Below, piece by piece: positions 12,402 to 24,980 of a stretch of DNA of 64,000 nt. The notes below the pieces were generated by a model. That model was not told the origin of the DNA and did no database searches. It was given only the letters and a program-made list of their open reading frames with translations. The stretch spans positions 19,712,948-19,776,947 of the forward strand of contig OU612071.1 of assembly GCA_914767715.1 (NCBI GenBank). The letters run 5' to 3'. Both the position numbers and the translations under genes were made by a program. Source of the DNA: Membranipora membranacea. Lineage: Eukaryota; Bryozoa; Gymnolaemata; Cheilostomatida; Membraniporidae. Each line of letters opens with the position of its first letter. Position 1 is the stretch's first letter.

Positions 12402-13999
12402 TCATTCATGTTCACATATATAGTGATGGTTGTATTCACAGTGAGTGTCATGTAACTTTCTGTTGCTGTCTCCACCATGTCCTGTGGCACAGCCGCATGT
12501 TGACCCATCGTTTGAGTCGGGTTCGTTATAGTTATCATTCCACAATAAATCTGATATTGATACAGGAGCAGTTACTCTCCCCTGCCATCTCCATACGCCA
12601 CCAACAGGTCTCAGTCCAATCCAGGGGTAGTCCTGGCCCCAATCTAAACAAAATATAATCTGGCATATATCAGATAGGAAGATTACTACCAATCAAGACT
12701 TTCTAAATTCACAAAATTTGAATTCAAAACAAACATATTGAGTTACACCAATCGATATGAAAAAGGTTGGTTGGAACCTTCAAACAGTTATCAATGTTTC
12801 AAGAAACGAAAAGCGTGACATTTCGTTGCGCATAATATGTCACTATATTGATCCGAATACAACCTACTGAGTGCTTTTATTTCAGCATTGAATCTAATAT
12901 ATTTTTAAGCATTAACATTACTATTTGAGCGCTGAGTGAAACAGTGCTTGGACGTTCCTGATTGAAAAACCATGGATGTTGGCTAGCTATATTGAGGGAT
13001 ATAGATACCTATAATTGTGCCAACCAAATGTGAATAAATACATCTTCCGACCATGCAGTGATGACAAGTAATTAGGAGATAACTTTTAAGTCATGTGATG
13101 GGATCGTGTTGAAAAGTAATTCACCTGCATCATTGATGGGATCTCTTAGGAAGTTATCCAACCACAGAACAGATTCTAAGGTTGGGAACACAGCTAGCTT
13201 TTCTCCTGCCTCCTCGCATCCAGCTTTAGCAGTCTCCCAGTCAACACTTTGCTCTACTAGACGTATACAGGTTGAAGATATCGGGTTAAGTATGCTCCCA
13301 TTGCTGCACTTTTGGGCTACAAAATAACATCAGTGTATAACAGCTAGATCAACTTAACAAAATGATCATTAAACCATTCTACATAAGTTCAGCAAATGAA
13401 ATTGGATAGCATCTGCAAAATTTGGAACCAGGAAAGGCAAAAGTACATAACAGCAAATAATCGATGTACAATTTGTGACCTTACCGGGTCTGTCAATTTC
13501 AAAAACATCTGTACAGTTGGCCTGTGAGGTAACCGCATACTCCCAGCCTGTGGTACATTGAGAAGATGTAGAGTTATAGCTGAAGGCCTTACACTCAGGT
13601 ACTGATAAGCACTCTGTAGCACATGATGCAGATCTCTGAACCTTTATTGTATCAATCACCGTGATCGCCGAAAGGCAATAGTCTGTCTTTTTGAACAAGG
13701 AGTCCTGATACATTGATCCAGAGATAGCCTAGAAGAGGGTGTAATGAAATGGGATTAAAACACATCAGCATTACACATTATTTTATTTGAGGTGACACTG
13801 TACGCTTTGTTTCAAAGCTCTATGTTTATGAAATAACTCTTTTGAATGTCATTATATACTTATTGTACAGGCTAAATGAGGTACAACCTAAGAATGCCAG
13901 GTAAATTGTAATAAAAAAATAAAGAAAACGTCAACTCACCTTTACAAGTGACATGTATACCAGTAGAACCGACCCAATATTTTCAATATCCATCTCCAT
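12402..13999 (-). CDS. Secreted PAN/apple plus C-type lectin protein, 245 aa, complete
   Basis: Four exons on the minus strand: 13999-13940, 13728-13485, 13316-13125 and 12643-12402. All junctions are GT-AG and the coding sum is 738 nt (245 codons plus TGA). Exon 1 encodes a 20-residue signal peptide (MEMDIENIGSVLLVYMSLVK). Exon 2 encodes a PAN/apple-like module (residues 21-102) with SASCATECLSVPECKAFSYN and further cysteines. Exons 3-4 encode a C-type lectin domain (about 103-245): N-terminal disulfide hairpin, an E-KLAVFPTLES helix, PWIGLRP, W-x-W, an EPD at 206-208 where many lectins have EPN, and YICEHE at the end. EPN-type loops usually bind calcium and mannose-like sugars; here the WND-position motif is only partly kept (HDTHC), so ligand binding is uncertain. 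A soluble recognition or matrix role is likely. It shares its first two exons' architecture with the PAN-CUB gene at 18.8-21.1 kb. Confidence 0.88.
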
Positions 14000-16900
14000 T
14001 TTACAGTAGTAGCCTAGCGCTGATACAAAGTTAGAATGAATAAAAGAATAGCAGCACAATGCAGCTTTATATAAATTAAGTTTTTATCTTGTAACAGTAA
14101 TTTGTTCACTAATGAGAAATAACTTCATGTATTTTCTTAAAGATCTTTTCCAATAGCCATAATATTATAATAATTATGGATTCATAATATCAATAATATG
14201 CTTTTAATATTCCCATTATCATCCAGTCGGTATTCTCTATAACACGTTTGTCCTTTTTGTGCCTATATGGAAACTGCAATTTAGTTAATAAATGATGAAG
14301 TTTACCCTAATAATTACAAAGACACAAATCTACTTTGTGGTGAAAATAGTTAAAATTACTCAAATTTGTGAGTGAACCTAAATTTAATAATAATCCACAG
14401 TATAAATGGGTATAGAGCATTATCTCCCTCAACAGCAGCTTAAATAAGCATATAATGTATTCTAATGATTGCACCGTTTGAATTTTATCCCAAGAGTAAA
14501 TGATATCATCAAACTGAAAGTACTTTTGACCATTCTCGATCACCACATTACTTCTTTGTTTCTGCTGCATGTGAGATTATAGGTCACCTTGCCTATTTTC
14601 TAACTTTTTAAAGTACATGTTGCATTATTGGTAAATCAGGTCACACTTGACATTAAATGTTCCGCAGCATTAAAGAATATCTACCATTATTATTTCATGG
14701 TTACCTATTGTGAATAACCATAAGCAAATTTGAAAATATAAAAAGATTGCAGTGATTAAAATAAAGATTCCATTTGAAGTAGTTAAGTATTTGTTTCAAT
14801 GTTTCCATTCACTATGTCTCCATGTATCGACCTTAGCAAATTTCGGACTTCTGCAGACCAAGAAAATTCCTGTTGGTTAATACTAAGCTCTAAGATCAAA
14901 CTTGAGCTAAATCGTTATAATTATGGTTTAGCGGCTAGTAGCTATAAACTGCATATCAGAGGATCAAGATGATTTCTGACTACTGCAGATGTTCTGAAGT
15001 TGAAGCCTGGTCTCAGCTCACGAAAACAGACGCATTTTGCTAGGGCAAACCAAGGGTTTACAACTCAGTTGAGCTCTAAATTGACTCACTGAACACAAGA
15101 GCTGACAGTTTGTTTTCTTACTCCATGATAAATACGAGTGTATAGAAAACTGTTTACATCACAAGTAATTTTTTTCTGTAAGGTTGATACAAGCTTGTAG
15201 ACAGTAAATTTACCCCATAAGCAAGATCTGAAATGAGTGAGGCTGCAGGGCTGTATCCATGAGTTTTCAAGTGGGTGTATGGGGTATGGGGTTTGCCCCC
15301 CCCCCCCCCCCCGAAAATGTTCAACAATCAAAGACAGGTCTGAGGCGTTTCAGCCCTTTTTGAGAAGCAAACTGGCAAGATGATGTTTTAGTTGTCCATG
15401 ATTAGATTCAATAATAGTAATAATCGTTTTTTTGTGGGAGCAGTTTTATTGATCACCACAGAGATGGCTTTTAGGATGACAAGCTCAATCCCTCTCTGCA
15501 ACCAACTAAGAATGTGCAAGATTGACTTTTGAGACAGGCCATGATACTGATGGATAACTCACATGTTTAAAATTTAGTGTATTTGTGAACTCTCTACCTC
15601 ATAGCAAGCAGAATATTGCCATTATAAAACAGCTACATCAGTGCAACTGCTTCATAATCCCTACATATAACACAAGGGACTGCTGCAATTGACAAACATA
15701 ATTAGATTCAATGTTTATTCATAACACTATAGCAGTTTTAGGTGTTTTTTCAACATTGACCTCCTGAAAAAGTGGCAGGCCCAAGGCTCCCTGGCCCTAC
15801 ACCACTGTGAGGCTGTTAATTGATCCCAAGAAGAAACCGGCTAATTTAGTCACAATAATCAAATACTCTTTCATCATGTCAAGAAATCTGACCATAATGC
15901 TACACAGATGGATGTTGCACATGGAAATTCATGAAGTTTGTAGAATAGCTCAAGATGAATTTCCAAAGCTATTTTTATAGCTACCTTGAAAGCTTTATCA
16001 CTACAGCTAATACTTTCATCAGACTGAAACAGTAAACTGACCTGCAGGGAGCCATCAAAACAAGCAAATAAACAAAACTGAGAGGAGCATTTTTTATCTG
16101 GTTACACCTCAGGAAGTCAAGGGCATCCATCCTCAAAACTTTACAATATGTAATTTGAGATATTGATGGATATAATGTGAAAGTGAGAAGGTGATCGACA
16201 CATTAGCCAAGAAGTTGTGAGTGAAAAACCATGCAGAGAGGCATATGTGTACTACGGTAATTAGCCTTTTTTACCAGCTAGGATCGAGTTGAAGTGCCAT
16301 TTAAATGTTAGGTAGCTGCTTACAATCAGTGATTTTGAACACCTGCAAACGTGAAGACATTCTCTATTAGGAAATCAGTCACTGGAGAATGGTGTCCTGC
16401 TCACAAGTATTCAAAAACCCTATTTGCCATACCATGCATCTGAAGTTGAGAGAGTAGCATCGTTACACCATCGTGCTTATTAGACCTTGGTCGTACAGTA
16501 CATGGTTTAAACTGCTTAAAATATCATTAAAGAAATAGTTGTTACTAGATAAGTGCAAATGATACTTGATAAGTAATGCCATGGTGTACTGTATGCATAA
16601 TTAAGCTACTTGATATTGAGTTTCAGATTTTTATCAATAGCATAGATGACATGCAAGTCAAATATATCTCACAACATGAACAAAATGCTGATAAGCTAAT
16701 AGCCTTTATAACTTGAAGGACATTGGAGACAAAAGTTTTATTTGTCTATGGTTTGTTTTTTCTTGTTTATGTGAACCATACAGTTTGACATTTGAATGTA
16801 CTTTAGGATTATAAACAATCATAATTATCAAATGCAACTTGTATGAGATAAAAAAAACAGTTAAAAGAAGGCAACGATAACTATTCTGGTGACGAAGCTT

Positions 16901-18340
16901 CTGTGTAGACTTACATCAAGTTGAATGAATATTGACTAAATCTATATGAACTTTATTCCACTGTACAGTGATTTTGTGCCCTCTTCAAAAACATACACGT
17001 AAATATTTTGCAACTGGTAAGCTGATTTTGATTCTGTATTTTGCATTATATAAGCACAATTTTCAAAATTAAGCTTGAGCTGACAAAGTTCAGATCGGAA
17101 ATGAATACCATTCTAAAACAGATTAAAACCTTCAGAAATATGTTGTGATGTTGATATGATCTATCTCATAGTACAATCAAGGGGAAATTGATCAGATTAT
17201 CAAAACCAGAGACAATCCACTGGTAATCCCAGTGTCAGCAAGCTAAACAGCTGCCTGTAAATTGATGATGAGAGAATTGACAACGACAAATTTAATTCTG
17301 CTATATCGGACATAGCTATATTATTTTGTGATGAAAAAACTATGCAGCTACTGTATATCTCAGTTATAAGGATAATCACATATTCCGAACGATTAATAGA
17401 TCTGGATTTAGTGGCTTTAGTTCATAGTTAAATGAGGGATGGTTTCTTGACAACCTTCGATTAATTTCACTTAGATTATGGCTATACAATTAGTTGCGCT
17501 GGCTTCTGGTCCCTGCACCGATATTACAATGAGTTGATATTTTGACTTTCTATTCATTACACTGCAAGATGTAGTAACATCTCACTGCCAATAAACACGT
17601 AACCTGATATTTCATTTACAGAAAAAAAAATTTTCATTGAATATTTGAGATACAGATGATATGCCATCAAAATCAAAAGATTGCTCCAAACAGTAGGGTC
17701 CATTCCCCTTTTTTCTCTCTTAGGGAAGTGGGGTGGATTTTCTTAACAAGATTCATCATCAAATTAGACTAGATGGTGCGGGTGTATAAATAAATGCATG
17801 CTTATATAATTAATTGTATTTTCATGTTGTAATGTTATAGTTTAAGTATTTCATGCACAGGTGATTGGGGGGGGTGTAAATGTTTGGTATAACAGGCATC
17901 TCAGGAGCAAATAAATTACTGTGACTAGATTATATGGAGGCATTACAAAAGGGGGTCAAAATCTTTTAGGTGAATGTGAATTTAAAGCCTGCTCTTCATG
18001 AATATGAACTGTAAATGGTTGCAATGCCTAATATATTATATTGGTATTTTATCAATATTAATGGACTTCCCTCAGTGCTTAGAGATACAATATAATAGAA
18101 AACGTAGGTTCCATAATCGAGCTAACGTTTCGGACATTTTTAATCATAGTAACCTCTCATGGTATTAATATGAAACTCCATCAATAATGCACTGTAAGAA
18201 GATAAACAGTAAGCACTCACCATTATAAAATTAAAAAAAAAAATTGAAAATTATATTGTCAATTCACATCAAACTTGTGAGTGTCTTTCAGTAACAATCA
18301 TGCAGGAAGTTTCATAGAAGTTTACTGAGCTCTTATTTAT
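14000..18340. other. 4.3-kb non-coding stretch
   Basis: Holds the upstream region of the PAN-lectin gene on the minus strand and the distal downstream flank of the PAN-CUB gene. A run of 17 C lies at 15296-15312. No coding exon, tRNA-like sequence or inverted repeat could be supported. A minus ORF of 87 codons at 14307-14570 has no recognisable features. Confidence 0.45.
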
Positions 18341-18801
18341 GCCTCAATTCGGAGTTGTCCTCTCTCCAGTTTGGTACTTTTAACCCACGCCGCATAGGAA
18401 AAACCTGCTGAAAGAGGGTTATCTTGAAAACCGCTTATGTTAGGATAAAAATGATTTTTGATTCAGAGTCTGCACCACCATTGAAAACCCTGTGAGACAG
18501 TGTTTCCAAATCATTGAAGGCTTGAATGTTGATAAATCTTAATTTTAGTGACGAAACTCGTGAAAAATTCTACCAAATTGTTCGCAAAATAGGCAGAAAA
18601 TGCTATAATTGACTAACCAAATACTAAAATTATTTCCGAAACTATGTCCATATGAGTTTTCAATGTTGCAGATTCTGAATCAAAAATAATTTTTATCCTA
18701 TTATAAGCGGTTTTCAAGATAACCCTCTTTTCAGCACGTTTTTCCTATGCGGCGTGGGTTAAAAGTACCAAACTGGAGAGAGGACAACTCCGAATTGAGG
18801 C
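18341..18801. mobile_element. 461-bp inverted-repeat MITE next to the PAN-CUB stop codon
   Basis: The left arm begins gcctcaattcggagttgtcc and the right arm ends in its reverse complement. The arms are about 140 bp and nearly perfect, including ttttaacccacgccgcatagg. No transposase and no clear target duplication were seen. It lies 30 bp beyond the stop codon of the PAN-CUB gene, so it is probably transcribed in that gene's 3' end, where it could fold into a long hairpin. Confidence 0.75.
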
Positions 18802-19955
18802 CTAAATCAGAAAACTGTCTATTGAGATAAGCTAGAAATCAATGAAATCAAATTTGATTTTGAATCCTCTTCGTACTACACTACCATCAGAATAAAATGT
18901 CATTGGTACCCAGTTAATTCCGGAAACATTGTAGGTTAATTGAAGATCCTTCATCTGTAACCCATGTATCTCAGAGTCGCCAAAATAGAGATAGTCATAA
19001 CCTCATTCAGTCTAAAATTGAGACATATACAAATACTGCTGGATAAGTCATCATAGTCCCTGACCAGTCAAAAGCCTATCTCACTAGGGCTCCATTTAAG
19101 CATTTAAGTTTTTTCCTTACATATTCCATTAACCAATATCTAATCGTTATTCCTCCAGGATAAATATTGTTAAATACCAGCAATATAACAAAACCCAAAA
19201 ATTTTCTGACCAACCAACACCTTAGAGCATAAAACATAAACATATTAATTTTCTCTGCTGATCGAGAAACTTTTACGTGTGACTCAGTCCGCAATAAATA
19301 AATAAATAAATAACGGATGAAGCAAATTTGTCGAAGATATTATTATAAAGGAGGGTGGAAAATGAACTAAGGCCTTGAATGACTACAAGTATGAACTACA
19401 ACAGACAATATACAGGAGAAAATAAACTTTACCTCAAAATCAATGAGTGTCAAATTTAGAGTTTTGGCTCCAGGATTGAATAGATTCCAGCTCGCATGCA
19501 TAAAATTGCTGTAAGCATTAGGATATGTATCCAACTGAAAGTATCCACTTTCGCAAGACCAATCGGTGGGTAGTTGTGAAATAAGGCAGGGTTCTGACTC
19601 CGAGCTACATAGACCTGAATTCAGAAAAATTCTGGTTACCATTTCATGACATTAACTTAGCGGTACTCAACTCTACTGTATAATCATATCACTGATCAGA
19701 TTAAACTCACCCCTGTATCAGTATATCAGAAGGCCCAGATTCGGAACCATTCATTAGAGGAATTTTTATATAATCGTTTACTGCAAGAGGGGTTACAGCA
19801 ATGACCATGTAAGGCCATCAACCATTAGATATATGCCGTGTTGACTAGGGTGGCAACAGTGGAAAAGGATGTGCAGTTGAATGCAAGTGCAAGACTCCAA
19901 GTAGTAAATAGTTGGTTTGCTAAATAGTGCCATCAACCAATTCTCTTTTTGGGAA

Positions 19956-20035
19956 GGTGAGATGGCTTAATCGGTTAGTGCTCTTGCTTTTTACTGCCTC
20001 ATAGGCTCAATCCCCACTGGGTGAGCTTTCAAGGT
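19956..20035 (+). repeat. tRNA-derived SINE head, decayed
   Basis: A tRNA-like pattern with an A box around gatggcttaatcggttagtg and a B-box-like ggctcaatcccc about 40 bp later. It lies in the intron between the PAN and CUB exons of the minus-strand gene. Too degenerate to be a functional tRNA. Confidence 0.55.
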
Positions 20036-20669
20036 TTATTGTTCAAGCACCAGGTTCATATTTTCACTGCCGTAAACCAAAGAGTCTCTAACTCCTTGCG
20101 TAAAATAAAAAAACAAAACGGCAAATTCTAAGAAAGCAGTTATATTTATTCAGAAAGCTACTCACAAGATCGGTAGACTTCAAAGTCTCCATTGCATAGG
20201 TCATCAGACATTTCACTGCATATATCACATGTCTTAGTGCTTGTCGAAAAGCTGAAAACTCTGCATTCAGACATGGCTAGGCACTCGGCAGCTCAGGACA
20301 AGAATCTGGGTACCGCAACCGTTTTGAGCAAACTGCTCTGTAGATGACAGTAATTAGTTTTCTTGAAGGTCGAACCATTTAACATCATACCAGTAGATAT
20401 CTAACAAATTTGAATTGGAGGTTATTAATGTGATTTAGATTTGATAAGATAGAGCATTTCAAGAAGTTTATGAGTACATCGTGTAACTATTTGTTATTAT
20501 AATCAATGCAGAGAAGGACAATGTCACAATAGCAAATCAATGTTAGTTAAAAAATTAATCGCAAGTTTTTGTGTCTGCCGAAGACTGAGAAATACAGCAA
20601 AGTTGCTCTCAGTTTGCAGGCAGGTCGGAGCACACCTGGAGCTTCAATTGAGCCCAGTAGTCAGTAGTC

Positions 20670-20740
20670 TGCAGCCTGAGACCTCCAACGCTTGCGTGTC
20701 AGAGGGCAGGCGCTCTAACCAACTGAGCTACCTCCTACTC
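20670..20740 (-). repeat. tRNA-like SINE head, minus strand
   Basis: The minus strand reads ggtagctcagttggttagag, a good A box, followed by cgcctgccctctgacacgc like an anticodon arm. The B-box position is degenerate. It sits in intron 1 of the PAN-CUB gene. Confidence 0.55.
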
Positions 20741-21086
20741 CTAATGTTATCATATAATGTACGTTGTGTAGGTTAAAATTTAAAAATATATCCTGTATGG
20801 TTGCAATTTATTCCACTCCAACATTGATATCGATGCTTTCCAGCATTTATCAAGAGAGGAAATTCTAATGCCGTCATAGGACTTTGGCTTCAATTTAGTG
20901 GCAAACAAGCGCTGCCACCTATCCATTGATCATCTCGGACACATTAGTTTATTGACAACTTAGAAGTATACTAATTTGATTCACCCATATAAGGAAAACT
21001 GTGGTGATGAAAGTTGTGAAGAAAATCCAACTTACCTTCAATAAGAGAGAGCTAAGGAGAACACACCCTGCATCGTAGAGCATCAT

Positions 21087-22019
21087 GGCAGATCAACTGT
21101 ATCTAAAATATTTAATGAATCTTCATTATCTATCGTTTATTATTCTTCTAACATGAATATGGTGCATAAAAAGAAAGTCAAATTGCATATGGTTTTAATT
21201 TTGTTCAATTTATTTTTTATTTACTTATCAATCTCAGTTACCTAAATTGTTTGAAAAATTGCTATTGCTTCCTTTTAAACTTGGCACATAATTTTATGCA
21301 TACCGGTTTTAGACGTTCCGCCTTATTCCATCAATCGCTAACAATCCACTAAATCTGTATTTCTTTTCATAGCTAGCTAGCTATTATCGATAAGATTGCT
21401 TAGAGACCACAAGTACAGTTGTCTGTTGTGTCAGTTTATTAGACACCAACTAGAAGAACAAATAAGGGACAACAAAGAATGATATCAGTGTCTGGTGTCC
21501 TTTTAGCTAGAGTTTCTCATACAAGCTGCTATAGGTATAGACAATTATGAATGTTTAGAGAACAAAGGTACAGTTGTCTGTTGTAAGTTGTGTCAGTTTA
21601 TTAAGACACAAACTACATACAGAAAGAATATAACGTTGGTTTGATTCTACCATAGTTCTCTTACTATACCTTGCCTTGAATCATTTTACCTCTAAAATGA
21701 CCTGCAGATTGAAAACCAATCAGAGGTCAACAAGTTGCCTTTAACAATTGTTATTTGTATACTTACAAACCAACCTCTATAAATAAATGAGCTGTGATTT
21801 GATACTTTAAATAAAAAAAACTAACTATATGTGATTTAAAAGTATAATTAACTCTAATATGCTAATCTTCACTTTGATTATGGGCTGGAGACATTCTGAT
21901 TCTCGATTTTTCCTGTCTGTAGAAAAACAAACTGGGGACAACATAAGTCATAACAGCTTCAAGTCTCCTTGTGGCTAGAGTTAATCAGCATTGTGTTTAC
22001 ATCGGGACATAGCTCTTAC
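21087..22019. other. Upstream region of the PAN-CUB gene
   Basis: Precedes the signal-peptide exon on the minus strand, so it should include that promoter. A short diverged duplication is visible (acagttgtctgttgt and gtcagtttatt near 21415-21450 and 21570-21605). No coding sequence recognised. Confidence 0.4.
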
Positions 22020-22022
22020 TTA

Positions 22023-22342
22023 TGGCTGGTGCACATTGTCCCAGACAACCATGACTGTCTGGGTTTGCTGGGATAGTATTTGGAAAGTTCGTAAGCGTCA
22101 AACTATCCCGATGCTGTCCCAGACAGACCCAGACTAATTTTGCATCTGGGTGCTATGTGAACCATCATTTGGATGATCTGGGATCATCTGGGTCGATCTG
22201 GGACTATCACGGACGATCCTAAACAATGTGAGCATCATCCCAGCACTATCCCAGACAAAAACCTAACTGCTAGTTTGGGACGATCTGGAATAAGCATCTG
22301 GGATGGCATCCCAGTATCATCTGGGACAATGTGCACCAGCCA
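22023..22342. mobile_element. 320-bp Harbinger-type MITE
   Basis: Perfect 23-bp terminal inverted repeats start tggctggtgcacattgtccc at 22023 and end in the reverse complement at 22342. TTA lies outside both ends (22020-22022 and 22343-22345), which fits the 3-bp target duplication of PIF/Harbinger elements. The interior is rich in inverted variants of a tctggga/tcccaga word. No transposase. Confidence 0.85.
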
Positions 22343-22345
22343 TTA

Positions 22346-23925
22346 CATGTCATCCATGCTATTGATTATAAGTCTGAAACATAACAGCAAGTAACTTGAG
22401 ATGGTGCCCATGAATACAGTACACATAAAACAATGGCATTACTTATCAAGTATAGATAGTGTCATTTGCACTTATAAAGATACAACCATTCTCAATGATA
22501 TTCTAAGAAGAAACTATAATCCCATCACTTCAAAAATTAATGTAAGTGCAAAATGTTTCTGCTAGCTGAACATCAGTTGATCACCATATGCCCGTTCCCA
22601 TCAGCAAATTTCTAGATGTTCAGAATTTGAAGATAACAAATAATGTTGTATAACCTACACTGAACGTTTATGGTCTATAAACATGATGGTGTAACGGAGC
22701 TATTTTCTTTACCTTACATACATTGTATAGCAAAGAAGGTTTTAGAATACTTGTGCACAGGAGATCGTTCTCAAGTGACTGATTTTCCTAATATTTGCAA
22801 GTGCTGAAATATGTTTACATGATGAAAGAGTATTTGCGTCTTTTGCTGAGTTTGTCAGCTTTCTTCTTTTTGTCCGTTTTGAGCTCCAACTGAGTTGTCA
22901 CTACTCACTTTGCCTTAGCCAAATTCATCTGTTTCCACGATCTGAAACCAAACTTCAAAAACATCTGCAGTGGATGGTAATAATATCTTGATCTTTCGAT
23001 CTGCAGTGATTTATACTTGCATCTCAACCATATCATGGGCTCGCCTTAACTTTAATGACTTAGCTAAAGCTTGATTTTGGGGCTCTGTACAAACTGGAAA
23101 GGATTTTCATGGTTTGAAGAAATCCGGTTCGCTCAGGCCGTTCTATGGAAACATTTTGAATGAATACAATTAAGATGAATGCTCAACTATTTCAAATGGA
23201 ATTTTTATTTTTATCACTGCTATCTATTCATTCAGCTATTTATTATTTCAAATTTTATAAGGTTATTTGTAATTGGTAACCATACATAAATTATTAATAG
23301 AAATCCTATACTGGCGTGGGACGTATAAATGACAGCTATGACTGATTTATCAATAATGCCACATGCACTCCAAAGTGTTAGATAAAGTGACCTATTTCAT
23401 CAAAACTATAATCTGACATGCAGCTTATAACAGAAATACAGTAGTACTGGTGATTTGAACGGGTCAAAAGTACTTTGACCTTAATGATAATCATTTATGT
23501 TCGGAAAGTTGTTATAATGGTGTGAGTATTACAATACTTTATACGCTGCCAAGTCAACTACTTTCATTGATTATAATTTTGCAGCACAAAATTCTGCTGA
23601 TATTTGTAGCAGCTATAATCCCACCAAATATTATCACAAAGAGTATGAGTATGCTGTAAACCCGTTAAGACTAAGGATTACTTATTAAATGATACTTAAT
23701 CCAATAAACAAATGTTAAATATAAACCTCACAAACAGGATTGATTGATGAATTAAAAAATTCAGGTTCACACACAAATGCTTGTATTTTCAGTTTTCATC
23801 GCTATGTCAATAACACAGCCAGGTACATGATTCAACATACCTTTTGGTAGGTCATTGCGTGGTCATGGTCGCCATGGTCTTAATCCCACTGGTGATTGCT
23901 AGATGCATTTATTCTTACAGACTTA
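22346..23925. other. Intergenic, nothing recognised
   Basis: No supported coding exon, RNA gene or inverted repeat was found on either strand. Confidence 0.4.
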
Positions 23926-24182
23926 GTTTGAGGCTGCTTTTTTGTATCACATCTTATTCTCCATATTTTATTCTATCATGTGGGTGATTTTCAGCTTTAG
24001 AATCTAAATATTGAGGAAGTTATGGCCTCTCATACTTCCAAGGTGACGGCATTAAGAATTAGCTGGCACACCGTGTGGGACGTCACAACGCGTCATACTT
24101 ATTATCCTATACTAATAGATAGGATGATGAACAAAATTTTCAGAGATATAGAGGGTATAAGATGTGATCCAAAATACATCGG
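23926..24182. mobile_element. Second member of the 10.6-kb MITE family
   Basis: Shares tttgaggctgc, ttgtatcacatcttattctc, tattttattctatcatgtg and tattgaggaagttatggcct with the element at 10569-11088. The right end retains only ataagatgtgatcc and the tRNA-like interior is absent, so this is a shorter or decayed copy. Confidence 0.7.
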
Positions 24183-24980
24183 ATAATGTTCAATTTTTTT
24201 GCATTCTTATTCGATCAATATCTGATAAAAAAAGCTGAGGTTGCCCATTTAAAACTTTTTATGTTTTGGTATAAAAGACGGTTTTGTTTGGTGTTAAGGG
24301 CAGTTAGCAGTGGTGAAAATGGTGATTCAGTAACCCTGATCTCACATCTTAAGGATTGTTTTGATATAGAAAATAGGCTATGGCATTGAACCTTAATAGT
24401 ATGGCTGAAGGTTGGCGGTTGGAATAGGTACTGGAAGCGATGAGCTATGTGTAAGACGCACATGTATTCTACCCTGAGCAACAGAAAAACAGTATCTACA
24501 AAATTTTGGCTGGCAGAGAGCTGGAGAGGCAATTTAAAATCAAACAAAGAGATGCAAACAATACAAATTCCAAATTCTGATTTCTTAATTAATGAAATGG
24601 TTTTAGGAAAAAGATTCAAAATATTAGAAAGACAATGATCACAAATAATCAAAAAAATGCACAAAGTGGGATTTGAAAAAAATTGTCAGTTACAGTGTTT
24701 TGCCAGCTTCGCTTCGCTTCTTTAATCTCCCGCTGGAGTATGGCGTCTCCACTTTCAGGATCCTTCTATTCGGCTTGGTGATGGTGAAAACACTGCTGGT
24801 GTTGTTCTGTTAATGAAGAGCTTGTATTAATACGCAGTTCTAGGTTTATAGTCATATAAGACTTCAAGATTGCTGTTATAGCAGCTAACTCAACGACTTG
24901 CTGCCAATTTACACTACAAGGCTTGGACCTGGAGTATGTTACAAAAAATTTGTTACATAAGTTAGTAGTGAGTTGTGGAC

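Larger units (their letters stand above)
18832..21086 (-). pseudogene. PAN plus CUB secreted protein gene with two TGA codons at conserved cysteines
   Basis: Four minus-strand exons: 21086-21036, 20400-20166, 19614-19433 and 19011-18832. GT-AG junctions and phases 0, 1 and 0 all agree, giving 216 codons to a terminal TAG. Exon 1 encodes a 17-residue signal peptide (MMLYDAGCVLLSSLLLK). Exon 2 is a PAN/apple-like module aligning with the lectin gene: FKKTNYC matches FKKTDYC, and AECLAMSECRVFSF matches TECLSVPECKAFSY. Exons 3-4 form a CUB domain: CESGYFQLDTYPNAYSNF, then LIDFE, GYDYLYFGDSEIHG and a GFKIKFDFIDF end. The frame holds two TGA codons: 20295-20293 (residue 53), where the paralogue has Cys in S-C-A-T-E-C, and 19005-19003 (residue 159), where CUB domains have the C of C-x-Y-D-Y. 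There are no other lesions. It is most simply a young pseudogene; UGA recoding as selenocysteine is the alternative. Confidence 0.8.

Noticed and set aside
14307-14570. 87-codon minus-strand ORF
   Set aside because: No recognisable domain, no splice context and atypical composition for a gene.
18832-21086. General reassignment of TGA to cysteine in this organism
   Set aside because: All other genes here use TGT/TGC for cysteine, and the lectin gene at 12402 ends at a natural TGA.
24215-24664. 149-codon minus-strand ORF
   Set aside because: No domain, signal peptide or splice partner recognised; overlapping plus-strand ORFs are equally long. Chance cannot be excluded.
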